51,457 nucleotides of DNA from an uncultured Bacteroidales bacterium (GCA_900316235.1 ONCC01000013.1:1-51457); one strand, 5' to 3'; positions 1 through 8,401 are shown, counted from the first letter of the stretch. A program made the numbers and translations. Notes: generated by a model from the sequence alone, not told the origin.

Positions 1-948
1 ATCCACGGCAGCCCCACCTGCGAGCTCACCTACAAGAACGCCAAGGCCGAACTCTGCGGTGACCGCAAGATGGGCCTCATCAAATATGTTATGGCCCTGA
101 TGAACGGCGCCCGCCTCGGCATCGCCGCCCAGAGCGTCGGCGTGGAGCAGGAAGCCTACAACGAAGGCCTGGCCTACGCCCGCGAACGTGCCCAGTTCGG
201 CCAGAAAATCATCAACTTCCCGGCGGTATACGACATGCTCTCCCGCATGAAAGCCAAGCTCGACGCCGGCCGCAGCCTGCTCTACCAGACCGCCCGCTAC
301 GTCGACCTCTACAAGTGCCTCGAGGACATCGCCCGCGACCGCAAGCTGACGCCCGAGGAGCGCACCGAGATGAAGACCTACAGCCGTCTGGCCGACGCCT
401 TCACCCCCATCGCCAAGGGCATGAACAGCGAATACGCCAGCCAGAACGCCTACGACGCCATCAGCATCCACGGCGGCTCTGGATTCATCATGGAGTACAA
501 GAGCCAGCGCCTCTACCGCGACGCACGTATTTTCAGCATATACGAAGGTACCACGCAGCTGCAGGTCGTCGCCGCCGTGCGTTACATCACCAACGGCACC
601 TACCTGCAGGTGATGCGCGATATGCTCGCCAATAGTGTGTGCAGCGGTTCCGCCGCTGCATTGAAGGCCCGCATTGAGCCCCTCATCAATTTATATGAGC
701 AAGCCGTCAAATACGTCAACGACGCCAACAACCAGGAGGTCCACGACTTCCTGGCCCGCCGTCTCTACGACATGACCTGCGAGATTATCATGTCACTCCT
801 CATCATCGACGACGCCTGCCGCGCCCCCGAACTCTTCGAGAAGAGCGCCAACGTCTACGTCCGCATGACCGAGGAAGACGTCTGCGCCAAGAGCTACTAC
901 GTGATGCACTTCACCGCCTCCGACCTCGCCGCCTTCCGCGCCGAGTAA
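1..948 (+). CDS. Acyl-CoA dehydrogenase, C-terminal part (5' end outside window)
   Basis: Open from the first base, so the start lies upstream of the window. About 315 residues of a flavin-dependent acyl-CoA dehydrogenase, which oxidises acyl-CoA at C2-C3 and passes electrons to electron-transfer flavoprotein. The family signature around YARERAQFGQ (near 175-210) belongs to the helical C-terminal FAD domain. IHGGSGF is followed by the IYEGTTQLQ motif, whose glutamate (codon 544-546) aligns with the catalytic base of medium-chain enzymes. About 110 residues follow that motif, which fits the subgroup with an extra C-terminal helical domain. No partner gene is visible downstream and a terminator follows at once, so this is the last gene of its transcript. 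Family assignment is secure; the substrate is not. Confidence 0.93.
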   Translation: MHGSPTCELTYKNAKAELCGDRKMGLIKYVMALMNGARLGIAAQSVGVEQEAYNEGLAYARERAQFGQKIINFPAVYDMLSRMKAKLDAGRSLLYQTARYVDLYKCLEDIARDRKLTPEERTEMKTYSRLADAFTPIAKGMNSEYASQNAYDAISIHGGSGFIMEYKSQRLYRDARIFSIYEGTTQLQVVAAVRYITNGTYLQVMRDMLANSVCSGSAAALKARIEPLINLYEQAVKYVNDANNQEVHDFLARRLYDMTCEIIMSLLIIDDACRAPELFEKSANVYVRMTEEDVCAKSYYVMHFTASDLAAFRAE

Positions 949-972
949 CCGCCTCAAAACCAATAAAACAAA

Positions 973-1006
973 AAAGGGGACCCCATTGCAGGGTTCCTTT
1001 TTTTAT
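973..1006 (+). terminator. Rho-independent terminator after the acyl-CoA dehydrogenase
   Basis: An imperfect hairpin (AAGGGGACCC ... GGGTTCCTT, loop around CATTGCA) is followed by a run of seven T. It lies 25 bases after the stop codon and between convergent genes; its A-rich 5' flank may let it work in both directions. Confidence 0.75.
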
Positions 1007-1037
1007 TTTCCGACAGTACAAAAAGGACGATTACCTA

Positions 1038-1652
1038 TTAAAAGCTGAATCCATACTGCATCATCAGACTGTAGCCACCAAACATCCACTTGTCGTTCTC
1101 GGCAAGGCCTGTGGGCAAATCCAAGTCCTTCTTGAAATGGGAGCCGAGCACATTGAAGGCCGCCCGAAGGCCTATGTAGTTGTCATCGTCGAAGCGATAA
1201 TTCAGGCCGATTTCGAACTCACTAGTCAAACCCAGACGGGTACGCGAATAGTCCTCGTTAAGATACTCGAACCCGTTCGTCATCACTGAGAGGCCAAACT
1301 TAAGACCCATAAACGTCTCCCAATTTCCACCGACATTAATATAACGGCGGCCCATCAGCGAAAAATCGCCCCACATGCAACCTTCGTTGACGGCAAGAGC
1401 CGAAGTGTTAAAGACCGCATACTGAACCTGCAAGCCGAGGAGGGTGTTGCCGCGACGGATACCCACGTGGACAGCCTCACTCCAAGTGGTGTAGCTGTCC
1501 GTCGCATCAGGAAAGAGTGAGAGGGCACTGTAGTTACTGAACGTCGTCATGCCGATATTGCAGCCGAGTTCAAATGTTTGTTTTTTGTTCTCCTGAGCGT
1601 TTGTCACGCCCATCGCCAGCACAAGAGCCAGCATTAAAAATACTTTTTTCAT
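1038..1652 (-). CDS. Predicted outer-membrane beta-barrel protein, unknown function
   Basis: 204 residues. The start at 1652 is chosen because it gives a clean cleavable signal peptide (MKK, hydrophobic stretch, then VTNAQ); an in-frame ATG 14 codons upstream would put a second charged segment before it. After the signal the sequence alternates short hydrophobic strands with polar turns, contains ELGCNIGM, VGGNWETFMGLKFG and NYIGLRAAFNVLG, and ends in an aromatic strand (YGFSF) typical of outer-membrane barrels. No enzyme motif is seen. It is the last of a minus-strand series that begins with an ECF sigma factor gene. A 17-base leader segment directly before its ATG recurs before the lipoprotein-like gene ending at 3644. 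Confidence 0.65.
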   Translation of the reverse strand: MKKVFLMLALVLAMGVTNAQENKKQTFELGCNIGMTTFSNYSALSLFPDATDSYTTWSEAVHVGIRRGNTLLGLQVQYAVFNTSALAVNEGCMWGDFSLMGRRYINVGGNWETFMGLKFGLSVMTNGFEYLNEDYSRTRLGLTSEFEIGLNYRFDDDNYIGLRAAFNVLGSHFKKDLDLPTGLAENDKWMFGGYSLMMQYGFSF

Positions 1653-1675
1653 CCTAATTAATATTAATAGACTGT
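1650..1675 (-). repeat. Leader segment shared with the gene starting at 3644 (copy 1)
   Basis: Read on the minus strand, AGTCTATTAATATTAATTAG precedes GATGAAAAAA at the start codon. A near copy with three extra bases (AGTCTATTAACAAATATTAATTAG) sits at 3641-3670 before another gene also starting ATGAAAAAA. It is either a duplicated translation-initiation leader or a trace of gene duplication. Confidence 0.6.
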
Positions 1676-1752
1676 TTGCAATTAATCTTTTCATTTTTTC
1701 TGTCCTGGTAACATCGCGACTGTATCATTATTGTACGTTTAAAGAAAAAAAC

Positions 1753-2964
1753 TTATTTTCTTTTTTTCAATTCAAACTCTCTTTTGGCCTCAAGCAACTT
1801 GCCATAATCGCCAAGAACATTGCTTTCATAAACAATTTGTTTGTCTGGCGACAACAAGTAATACTTTGGCAGAGTCCTCATTTCTAGCAGCATGCTAATT
1901 CCTTTCGCAGAATAAGTATATCCCTCGGCATTAAATCTTCTTGCGAGTTCTTTTATTTTTCCAATATTGTCAGAAAGTGGGTTTATGCTGATTGTTTGTA
2001 TGCCTTCAGTATCCAAAATGAATCCTTGTGGCTTTTTGCGTTCCTGCTCAACTATCTGTAGCCATTGATAGCAAGACCTGCATCCGAAATACCAAAAATC
2101 CAGCAAAATCCATCCCTGAAAATTTGCCAAGGTCGTTGTGTCGCCATGCAAGTCAACCATTGGATATTGCAGCAGAGTATCGGAAATCTCTGCAATACCT
2201 GTATGGTAAATTGTCTTAGTGTAGGGAGGATTGCTATCGTCATGGAAGGAATAATGCGAGTATTTTTCGTCTTCAATATTGAAAATGTCATTGTAGATGC
2301 CGTCCCTCACCCCAAAGTCATATTCTAGCCAGTACTCTTCTTTCCATGCCCTATTGTTTTCCACATCCATCGGTAGCGCACAAATATAATCGACAATCTG
2401 GGTTTTAGTGTTATAGTAGTAATTTATTTCGTGATAAAAAGGAATATCGAATTCTCCTGAGGAGTCATTATATGAATGTGTACTATTGCTAATTCGAGTC
2501 AACACTTTATATGAGTCTCCATTCAGGATGGTATCGTGCATTGACTTAAACCAGATACTCTCTTTGGAAAACAGGAACGGCCTAAACCATTCACATCGCT
2601 GGGAGAAGCAGTTGCTGTACTCTGATTTATAGAAGTCCCCCTTTCTTTTTCCCACCATGATGTCGTGATTGTCTTCGTCCACAAAAACCACCGTTTTCTT
2701 TGTGAATCGATAAGAACCCCCGTCGGTAAAATACATCTTTGCCTGTGGGGTCCTTGCAAGAGAATAGACAAATGTCTTAGAATCATCCTCCAAAGGGCGG
2801 TACAACACCCGTATATACAGATTGTCTGTTTCCTTGATAGGTTTCATGATAACATTGGTCCAATAAGCCAATGTGGCGATTGATCCCTCTTCTTTTGCAG
2901 CCACTTCTTTCGGAGATAGGGAAATTATCCAGATAAAAAAAATCGAAAAGGTTATTCGGTTCAT
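1753..2964 (-). CDS. Secreted thioredoxin-like (TlpA-like) protein
   Basis: 403 residues. An N-terminal hydrophobic segment (ITFSIFFIWIISLSP) is a signal peptide or membrane anchor, so the protein should act in the periplasm. The first 270 residues match nothing I recognise. From about residue 275 there is a thioredoxin fold: DGDTT-like lead-in, GWILLDFWYFGCRSC with the redox pair CRSC (about residues 295-298), and later a proline-containing strand TLPKYYLLSPDKQI that matches the cis-Pro loop (RTLP). TlpA-like proteins of Bacteroidota reduce or isomerise disulfides, often with an extra N-terminal domain such as this. The gene is AT-rich compared with the flanking housekeeping genes. Confidence 0.75.
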   Translation of the reverse strand: MNRITFSIFFIWIISLSPKEVAAKEEGSIATLAYWTNVIMKPIKETDNLYIRVLYRPLEDDSKTFVYSLARTPQAKMYFTDGGSYRFTKKTVVFVDEDNHDIMVGKRKGDFYKSEYSNCFSQRCEWFRPFLFSKESIWFKSMHDTILNGDSYKVLTRISNSTHSYNDSSGEFDIPFYHEINYYYNTKTQIVDYICALPMDVENNRAWKEEYWLEYDFGVRDGIYNDIFNIEDEKYSHYSFHDDSNPPYTKTIYHTGIAEISDTLLQYPMVDLHGDTTTLANFQGWILLDFWYFGCRSCYQWLQIVEQERKKPQGFILDTEGIQTISINPLSDNIGKIKELARRFNAEGYTYSAKGISMLLEMRTLPKYYLLSPDKQIVYESNVLGDYGKLLEAKREFELKKRK

Positions 2965-3063
2965 AATTTATTGAATCAAAGGGGAGTTGTGGATGATTTG
3001 GAGATAATCCCACTTTTACTCCCCCGTTATATACATTATTCTTTATTAATCCCTTCTTCTGGT

Positions 3064-3644
3064 TTATTGGGCTTTATGTAATATACCAAATAGACCTATT
3101 AAAGCCCCTATTATTGTAGCTATTGGACCACATAGAACTTCCAAGGCCTCTTTCTCGGTTCTTTCGCAAGAAGGTTTAACATTGGGATCATTCGATGGAG
3201 GACAGGGAGAACATTTTTTTCCGTCTTTTTTACATCCTTCAGGACACTCTTTACTCTTACAGATAACGAAAGTCCATCCTTCAGTACCGCTTGTCTTTCC
3301 CTTCATGTAATATCTGACACCTCCGTCTTCAATTGATTTATATATATCAAACCAAAAAAGATTATAGGATGCGCCTTCGTCTATATTAAAGAATGAAATT
3401 TGTAAGGCGGGAAAATCCTTATTTCCCCAAACGTCATCATCTACAACGGAAATATACTCGTAAACAAAATCATTTCCAAGCAGGGAGTCTACAACTGGAG
3501 AGAACATCTTTTCAAAAATATCTCTGTCGAAAGTCAAGCTAATCTCATTACATACATATTATCATTAACATTTTCTTTCTGACAGCCAACGGTCAGCATT
3601 CCAAGCATTGCAAACATTGCTACGGTTTTAATTGTTTTTTTCAT
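3064..3644 (-). pseudogene. Cysteine-rich lipoprotein-like gene broken by a frameshift
   Basis: Two overlapping frames. From ATG 3644 a 36-residue peptide begins with a lipoprotein signal (MKKTIKTVAMFAMLGML, lipobox TVGC, then QKEN) and ends at TGA 3536-3534. A second frame, open from just upstream and with only a TTG at 3537, runs to 3064 (157 residues) with no signal of its own. Joining the frames at the TATGTATG direct repeat (near 3548-3555) would give one lipoprotein of about 190 residues. The second part has a cysteine-rich stretch (CKSKECPEGCKKDGKKC) and a hydrophobic C-terminus (IATIIGALIGLFG). It could be a true frameshift, a sequencing error, or two coupled genes via the TTGA overlap. 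Function unknown. Confidence 0.6.
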
Positions 3645-3670
3645 CCTAATTAATATTTGTTAATAGACTT
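3641..3670 (-). repeat. Leader segment shared with the gene starting at 1652 (copy 2)
   Basis: Minus-strand copy of the segment found before 1652: AGTCTATTAA, three extra bases, then ATATTAATTAGGATGAAAAAA-like sequence (split here by reference). Its 5' half overlaps the stop codon of the preceding gene (3650-3652). Confidence 0.6.
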
Positions 3671-4144
3671 ATTGTAATTATAGTATCTAATACTTTTAAT
3701 TTGTTCCTCCGTTTCAGTATGGAAAATGCCAATCATTCTTAAGTTCCAATCGCATGAAATTTCATCATTATTGGTCATGACAGAGTCTTTGGGCATAGAA
3801 TAGTCTTTCTTTGGCGCAGACCAGAAAAAAACACTTTTTCCTGACGCTATGTTTAACACCTCTTGAGGTGGCGGAGTAATGTTGAAATCCTTTGTTATTA
3901 CCTGCCAAGCCGAGTCCGTGGTAACAATAAGCAACGTCACATCGACCGCGACCGTGTCGTTCAGGGGGAATCCTTTGATGAAAGAGGCTTCCACCCCTTC
4001 AACTCCGGCATAACGCTGGTAGACCTCGCTGCAGTCTTCGAAAGCAATAGTACGAGGCCACAGCCGCACGGCCACGGCGACAGCTACAACGACCAAAAAG
4101 ACCAAAAAGACCTGAATAATAAGAAGTATCTGTCTTGTTTTCAT
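3650..4144 (-). CDS. Single-pass membrane protein in the sigma-factor operon, unknown function
   Basis: 164 residues. An N-terminal transmembrane helix (ILLIIQVFLVFLVVVAVAVAV, about residues 6-26) is followed by a periplasmic domain of about 135 residues with no recognised motif (contains PPPQEVLNIASGK and FFWSAPKKDY). Its ATG overlaps the stop of the upstream membrane gene in an ATGA arrangement, so the two are very likely translationally coupled. Position third after an ECF sigma factor suggests a role in its signalling or output, but nothing in the sequence proves it. Codon use is AT-rich toward the 3' end. Confidence 0.6.
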   Translation of the reverse strand: MKTRQILLIIQVFLVFLVVVAVAVAVRLWPRTIAFEDCSEVYQRYAGVEGVEASFIKGFPLNDTVAVDVTLLIVTTDSAWQVITKDFNITPPPQEVLNIASGKSVFFWSAPKKDYSMPKDSVMTNNDEISCDWNLRMIGIFHTETEEQIKSIRYYNYNKSINKY

Positions 4145-4689
4145 TGGATGGAATCCAAAATATGAGCAACATCGTCCAAAGCCTCCACTCGTTTCCCATG
4201 ATCCAACTGTGACATGGCGCGGCCTTTCTGCACCGGCAGCACCAGGAAGAGCAGCAGTACTGCCACGGCGGCACCGGAAGCCGCCCTTGACAGTACTGCC
4301 CGGAGCGGGATGCCACCATGGGAGATACGGCAGTCGTCACCCTCCCGTAGAAATGCCAAAGGGTCGGCTTTCCGCAGCCTCGTCAGCGAAACGGCACATG
4401 TCGCCAACGACAGAAGCAGTATGGTGCCCAGGAGTATCATGAGCGCAAAATCATAGGAATCATAGACATATCGGGGCTTGAAGGCAAAAATCATGCCTAT
4501 TGCCATCATATAGACAGTCCCACGCACCGACAGCGAAGAAAGCCTTAGTTTGCGAGCAGAGAAGACGTACCGGCGCGGCACCAGCCTCAGGTGCGAAAGG
4601 TCATGATGTCTCACCGTCTGGTCGATGCGGTCACTATGTTGCTGCCAGACAGCCAACAGAGACTCCCATTCCTGTTCATTGTCATTCAT
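4141..4689 (-). CDS. Putative membrane anti-sigma factor or sigma-operon membrane protein
   Basis: 182 residues: a soluble N-terminal part of about 55 residues with a W-rich helix (EWESLLAVWQQHSDRIDQ), then two close transmembrane helices (SVRGTVYMMAIGMIFAF; FALMILLGTILLLSLATCAV) and a third (SGAAVAVLLLFLVLPV), ending in a polar tail. Its start overlaps the sigma factor by 8 bases. In Bacteroidota a small membrane protein coupled to an ECF sigma gene is usually its anti-sigma factor; no zinc-binding ZAS motif (HxxxCxxC) is present, so the role is inferred from position and topology. Confidence 0.6.
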   Translation of the reverse strand: MNDNEQEWESLLAVWQQHSDRIDQTVRHHDLSHLRLVPRRYVFSARKLRLSSLSVRGTVYMMAIGMIFAFKPRYVYDSYDFALMILLGTILLLSLATCAVSLTRLRKADPLAFLREGDDCRISHGGIPLRAVLSRAASGAAVAVLLLFLVLPVQKGRAMSQLDHGKRVEALDDVAHILDSIQ

Positions 4690-5182
4690 ATTCCTTTTTA
4701 TTTAAAGTTATCAGTTTCTGTTTGATACGTCCGATACGATGGTTGACGGCCGCCTCGCTGATGCCGAGCGTAAAACCGATTTCCTTGGCCGTTTTGCGGT
4801 CGAGGTAGAGCGTTAACAGCGCCTTCTCACCGTCGGAAAGCTGGTCAATGAGCTCGTAGAGTCGTTCCACCATACCGTCGTGGGCCTTCTCGGCCAAGGT
4901 GCTGTACATCGCATCGTCGAGCAAGGAGAACATCGGAGAAAGCGTCCTGTGTCGCAACTGCGACACCGCGGTGTTCAGTGCAATGCGGTAAACCCATGTA
5001 TTGGGGCTGCTCATGCCACGGAAACGAGGCCAGCTCTCCCACAACTCACATACGATATCCTGGTACATATCCCTGACATTCTCGGGATTGCGGTCGGTAA
5101 ACATAAGGCAAACACGGAAAATGGTGCTGTCGCAGCGACGCAGCATCTCCACAAAAGCCTGTTGCCCATTTTCCCTAGCCAT
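4682..5182 (-). CDS. ECF-type RNA polymerase sigma factor
   Basis: 166 residues from ATG 5182; a TTG seven codons upstream is the only alternative and is less likely. Region 2 is clear (MYQDIVCELWESWPRFRG followed by NTWVYRIALNTA, about residues 37-75), binding core polymerase and the -10 region. Region 4 (LSDGEKALLTLYLD, then KEIGFTLGISEAAVNHRIGR, about 112-150) is the helix-turn-helix for the -35 region. There is no region 1 or 3, as expected of sigma-70 family group 4. It heads a run of minus-strand genes with membrane and envelope products, consistent with an envelope-linked regulon. A canonical Bacteroidota promoter lies about 80 bases upstream. Confidence 0.9.
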   Translation of the reverse strand: MARENGQQAFVEMLRRCDSTIFRVCLMFTDRNPENVRDMYQDIVCELWESWPRFRGMSSPNTWVYRIALNTAVSQLRHRTLSPMFSLLDDAMYSTLAEKAHDGMVERLYELIDQLSDGEKALLTLYLDRKTAKEIGFTLGISEAAVNHRIGRIKQKLITLNKKEYE

Positions 5183-5262
5183 TACACTATATATTAGTCG
5201 CAAAAAGGATTGAAAACTACCTCGCGGAAACTATTTTTTTTGCGACAACGGTTTTCAAAGTG

Positions 5263-5293
5263 CAAAGATACACTCTTTTTCTTTCTCGGCAAA
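5263..5293 (-). promoter_or_regulatory. Bacteroidota-type promoter for the sigma-factor operon
   Basis: On the minus strand a -33 TTTG (5293-5290) and a -7 TATCTTTG (5270-5263) are separated by 19 bases, matching the TTTG-n19/20-TAnnTTTG consensus. The predicted transcript has a leader of about 75 bases before ATG 5182. Confidence 0.7.
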
Positions 5294-5360
5294 ATGCGTC
5301 CCGAATCCCGCGGAAAGCCTCTCGACAGGGAGCCCCCTGACACCATACACCTGCCAAGCC

Positions 5361-5416
5361 CCTATCAAGTCCTAACCAACTCCTACCGTGGTAGGAGTTG
5401 GTTAGGAGTTGATAGG
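5361..5416. repeat. Near-perfect 27-bp inverted repeat with a 2-base loop
   Basis: Arms 5361-5387 and 5390-5416 pair over 27 bases with one mismatch around the central GT. The unit contains GTTGATAGG and GGTAGGAGTTGG, related to the GTTGATAAG repeats at 8402-8433 at the other end of the trkH pair. No T-run follows, so it is not a typical intrinsic terminator, but it lies just beyond the 3' end of the minus-strand potassium operon and could block transcription or stabilise the mRNA end. The rest of 5204-5486 holds the sigma promoter and no gene. Confidence 0.85.
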
Positions 5417-5486
5417 TGATTGATAGGTAGTTAGCATCTACCGTACCGGAAGCAATTTTTTGTTAAAATTTAAGGATTTTTTTATT

Positions 5487-6944
5487 TCAGTGGCGCCAGA
5501 AACGGGGGAGGAAAAGGACGATGACGGTCATGCACTCAAGGCGTCCCAGGAGCATCATGAAGGAGCAGAACCAGAGAGCCGAGGGCGAGAAGTGGGCGTA
5601 GGAGCCAAAGCCCCCCGAGGCTCCGAGGCCAGGGCCATAGCCGCTGAGGCAGCCCACGGCGGCACCGATAGACTCGGTAGCATTTATACCACAGAGCATC
5701 AGTATCATGACACCCACCATGAGGGTCAGGCCGAAGACCATAAAGATGACCATCACGTTGTTGGTGATATGCGACGAGACGGGGCGACCATTCAAACGAA
5801 CAGGATTCACCACCCTGGGATGCAGACGGTTACGCATGATACAGCGCGAGTTGCGCAACAGGATGAGCACGCGCATCACCTTCATACCGCCGGTGGTGGA
5901 ACCGGCCATACCGCCACAGAGCGAGAGCATGAGGAGGAGGAAGATGGCAGGTGTGAACCACTGGGTGCTGTCGGCAACAACACTACCGGTAGTAGTCAAC
6001 GCGCTGACAGTCTGAACGGTGCCCAGCCTGAGGGCGTCGCTCCAGCCGTAGCCCGAATGCCAATGGAGTATGCCGACGATGAAGGTCACGGAGAGGGCGA
6101 GGAGCAGGAGATAGAAATTCAGTTGGTCCATCTTGTGGCGTATCTGCTTCCATTTCAGCGTAAAAAGAAGGTATAGGAGCGTAAAGTTGACGCCACTGAG
6201 GAGCATGGCGCCAGCCAGGATATACTGCTGGAGGGGGGTGATGGAGGCGATGCTGTCGCTATTGACGGAGAAGCCTCCGGAGGAGATATTGGTAAAGGTG
6301 AGATTGACGGCATCCCACAGCTGCATACCACTGAACCACAGCGCGATGATAAATGCCAAGGTGAGTGCCAGATAGACGCCGAGGGTGCGACGGACGGTGA
6401 CGACGGTGCGCACTGCCGTCTTGCCGGTGTTGTCGGCTCCCGAGGCCTCGGCGGTGTAGAGCGAATATTTGTTAATACCCAGTCTCGGAGAGATGGCGAG
6501 TACCAACAAGACGATGCCGAAGCCGCCGAACCACTGGGTCATGGAACGCCAGAGGAGCACCGATGCCGGCAGGGCCGCCACCTCGGGGAAGATGGTGGCG
6601 CCGGTGGAGGTGACGCCCGACATGGACTCGAACCATGCCAGAGTGAATGAGGAGGTGGAGCCGGTCGTCAGGAATGGCAAAGTGGCGAAGAGTGAGAGTA
6701 TTAGCCATAACAACACCACCAGCAGGTAGGACATGCGGCGGTCTTCGATGAGGGAGTTGCGGCGGTAGCGGAACCAGAGGAGGAGTCCCACAGCAAGGGT
6801 GAAGGCTGCGCAGAGGGCCATCTGCAGGGCTGTCCCGTCGGCAAAATGCAATGCTGGAATGAGGCACAATCCCATCAGCCCGCCTTCGGCCATCAGGAGG
6901 ATACCGAGAAACCGTAGAACTGCTTTTATGTCAGACTGTTTCAT
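5487..6944 (-). CDS. trkH: TrkH/KtrB-family potassium channel subunit (second of pair)
   Basis: 485 residues from ATG 6944, one base after the stop of the preceding trkH; a longer in-frame reading into that gene gives a non-membrane, Ser/Pro-rich tail and is rejected. An integral membrane K+ transporter with the four P-loop repeats visible: SGVTSTGATIF, NISSGGFSVN, SALTTTGSVVA and LSGYGPGLG, each with the central filter glycine, and the conserved WRSMTQWFGGFGI helix. KtrB/TrkH proteins form the K+ pathway and are gated by a cytosolic RCK protein, here the trkA two genes upstream. The first loop has TGAT instead of the more common TGSS, so filter details may differ from its neighbour. Confidence 0.9.
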   Translation of the reverse strand: MKQSDIKAVLRFLGILLMAEGGLMGLCLIPALHFADGTALQMALCAAFTLAVGLLLWFRYRRNSLIEDRRMSYLLVVLLWLILSLFATLPFLTTGSTSSFTLAWFESMSGVTSTGATIFPEVAALPASVLLWRSMTQWFGGFGIVLLVLAISPRLGINKYSLYTAEASGADNTGKTAVRTVVTVRRTLGVYLALTLAFIIALWFSGMQLWDAVNLTFTNISSGGFSVNSDSIASITPLQQYILAGAMLLSGVNFTLLYLLFTLKWKQIRHKMDQLNFYLLLLALSVTFIVGILHWHSGYGWSDALRLGTVQTVSALTTTGSVVADSTQWFTPAIFLLLMLSLCGGMAGSTTGGMKVMRVLILLRNSRCIMRNRLHPRVVNPVRLNGRPVSSHITNNVMVIFMVFGLTLMVGVMILMLCGINATESIGAAVGCLSGYGPGLGASGGFGSYAHFSPSALWFCSFMMLLGRLECMTVIVLFLPRFWRH

Positions 6945-6945
6945 T

Positions 6946-8364
6946 TTACCTGCGTTTCCAATAAGCTGGTGAGACGATGGCCAGAAGGGCGAAGATTTCG
7001 AGGCGGCCGGCGAGCATGAGGACCATGAGGGTCCACTTGGCGAGGTCGGGCAGCGCGGCATAGTCGAGACTGGCGCCGAGGGAATTGATGAGTGGTGAAG
7101 GGCCGAGGTTAGAGATATTGGCTGCCGCAAGACAGAATGCATCGGCAATGGAGGAGCCACAGAAAGTCAGCACGAAAGCACCTCCAATAATGAAACAGAT
7201 GTAGAGGAATACGAAGCCGAAAATCTTATTCACATATTCGCCCGGCACCACCTTGTGGTCTATCTTGACCGTGAAGACCACGTTGGGGTGAACCATACGG
7301 GTGAGGTAGTTGCGGAGGTAGATGGAGAGCGTCATCAAACGCCTCAGTTTCAGTCCTCCACCCGTTGAGCCCGCCGAGGCACCCGTGAGGATAAGGAGGA
7401 ATGTAACCACCGATACCCAGAATGGCCATACGTCGGGTGGATTGGTATAAAATCCACAAGTACTGACTGTTGAGGCGATATGGAAGAAAGAATACTGTAC
7501 CGACTCGAGCCATGGGTTTCCCACCATGCCGAAGGCCACCGTGCAACTCAAGGCGGCGAAGAGGAAGATGCCGACATAGAGGGCGAACTCGTGGTTGAGG
7601 CGCAGCTGCCGCCAACGGAAAGTGAAAAGATTGTAGAGCAGCGCCACATTGACCCCACTCAAGAACATGAAAACCGTCAGGATACTAAGTGTCAGGTCGC
7701 TATAGCCACTCATGCCGAACTGTGTGGTCATAAAGCCACCAGTCGACACCGTGCTCAAGGCAAGACAGAAGGAGTCGAGCACGCCATTGCCAGCCAATAT
7801 CAGCAGCGCAATGAGGATGAGTGTGATAAGCGTATAGATGCGCCACATGCGGCTGACGCTCTTGGCGATATGGGGATGGAGTTTGCGTTGCTGGGTGCCG
7901 GAGAACTCGGCCGCATAGAGCTGGAGCGATCCCTGGTTGAGCCGCTTGAGGAATGCGACGACAAAGAGGATAAGTCCCAAGCCACCAATCCATTGTGTGA
8001 TGGAGCGCCACATCAGCATGCCCTGCGGGATGACGGCAGGATTGGCAATGACGGAGGAGCCTGTGGTGGTGAAGCCGGAGACGGACTCGAAGGCAGCATC
8101 GGTGAAAGTCCCCAGGACACCTGTAAAAAGATAGGGCAAGGCTCCGGCCAGCGGCACCACAAGCCATGCTACGGCTGTAATCCAGAAACTTTCGCGTTCG
8201 CGCAAACCATAGGAAGCGTTACGCCCCACGATATTACGCAGCAACAAACCGATAGCCAGCAACATGAGTGCGGAGAATCCCAAGGCATACTGTGCGCCGT
8301 CACCATAGTGGAGCGACACCACCATGGGTAAAGCCATTGCCAGCGCCATCACCAGCAACAGCAT
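6946..8364 (-). CDS. trkH: TrkH/KtrB-family potassium channel subunit (first of pair)
   Basis: 472 residues from the first ATG (8364). P-loops are SGFTTTGSSV, STVSTGGF, STVSTCGFY and NISNLGPSP, with WRSITQWIGGLGLILF between; the third loop carries Cys between Thr and Gly. The frame stays open upstream to the trkA stop and encodes NHFNYRLVARLSG just before the first Met, which resembles the normal N-terminus of this family. The true start is therefore probably upstream at a non-ATG codon, or the ATG was lost when the 16-bp tandem repeat at 8402-8433 arose. Two adjacent non-identical TrkH genes suggest separate affinities or a mixed dimer (inference). Confidence 0.88.
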   Translation of the reverse strand: MLLLVMALAMALPMVVSLHYGDGAQYALGFSALMLLAIGLLLRNIVGRNASYGLRERESFWITAVAWLVVPLAGALPYLFTGVLGTFTDAAFESVSGFTTTGSSVIANPAVIPQGMLMWRSITQWIGGLGLILFVVAFLKRLNQGSLQLYAAEFSGTQQRKLHPHIAKSVSRMWRIYTLITLILIALLILAGNGVLDSFCLALSTVSTGGFMTTQFGMSGYSDLTLSILTVFMFLSGVNVALLYNLFTFRWRQLRLNHEFALYVGIFLFAALSCTVAFGMVGNPWLESVQYSFFHIASTVSTCGFYTNPPDVWPFWVSVVTFLLILTGASAGSTGGGLKLRRLMTLSIYLRNYLTRMVHPNVVFTVKIDHKVVPGEYVNKIFGFVFLYICFIIGGAFVLTFCGSSIADAFCLAAANISNLGPSPLINSLGASLDYAALPDLAKWTLMVLMLAGRLEIFALLAIVSPAYWKRR

Positions 8365-8401
8365 GCCCGACAGCCGGGCTACCAGTCTATAGTTGAAGTG
8401 G

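Noticed and set aside
5361..5416. Ordinary intrinsic terminator
   Set aside because: No T-run on either side and a stem much longer than usual.
6945..7160. N-terminal extension of the second TrkH
   Set aside because: It lies inside the first trkH in another frame and is not membrane-like; ATG 6944 fits the family.
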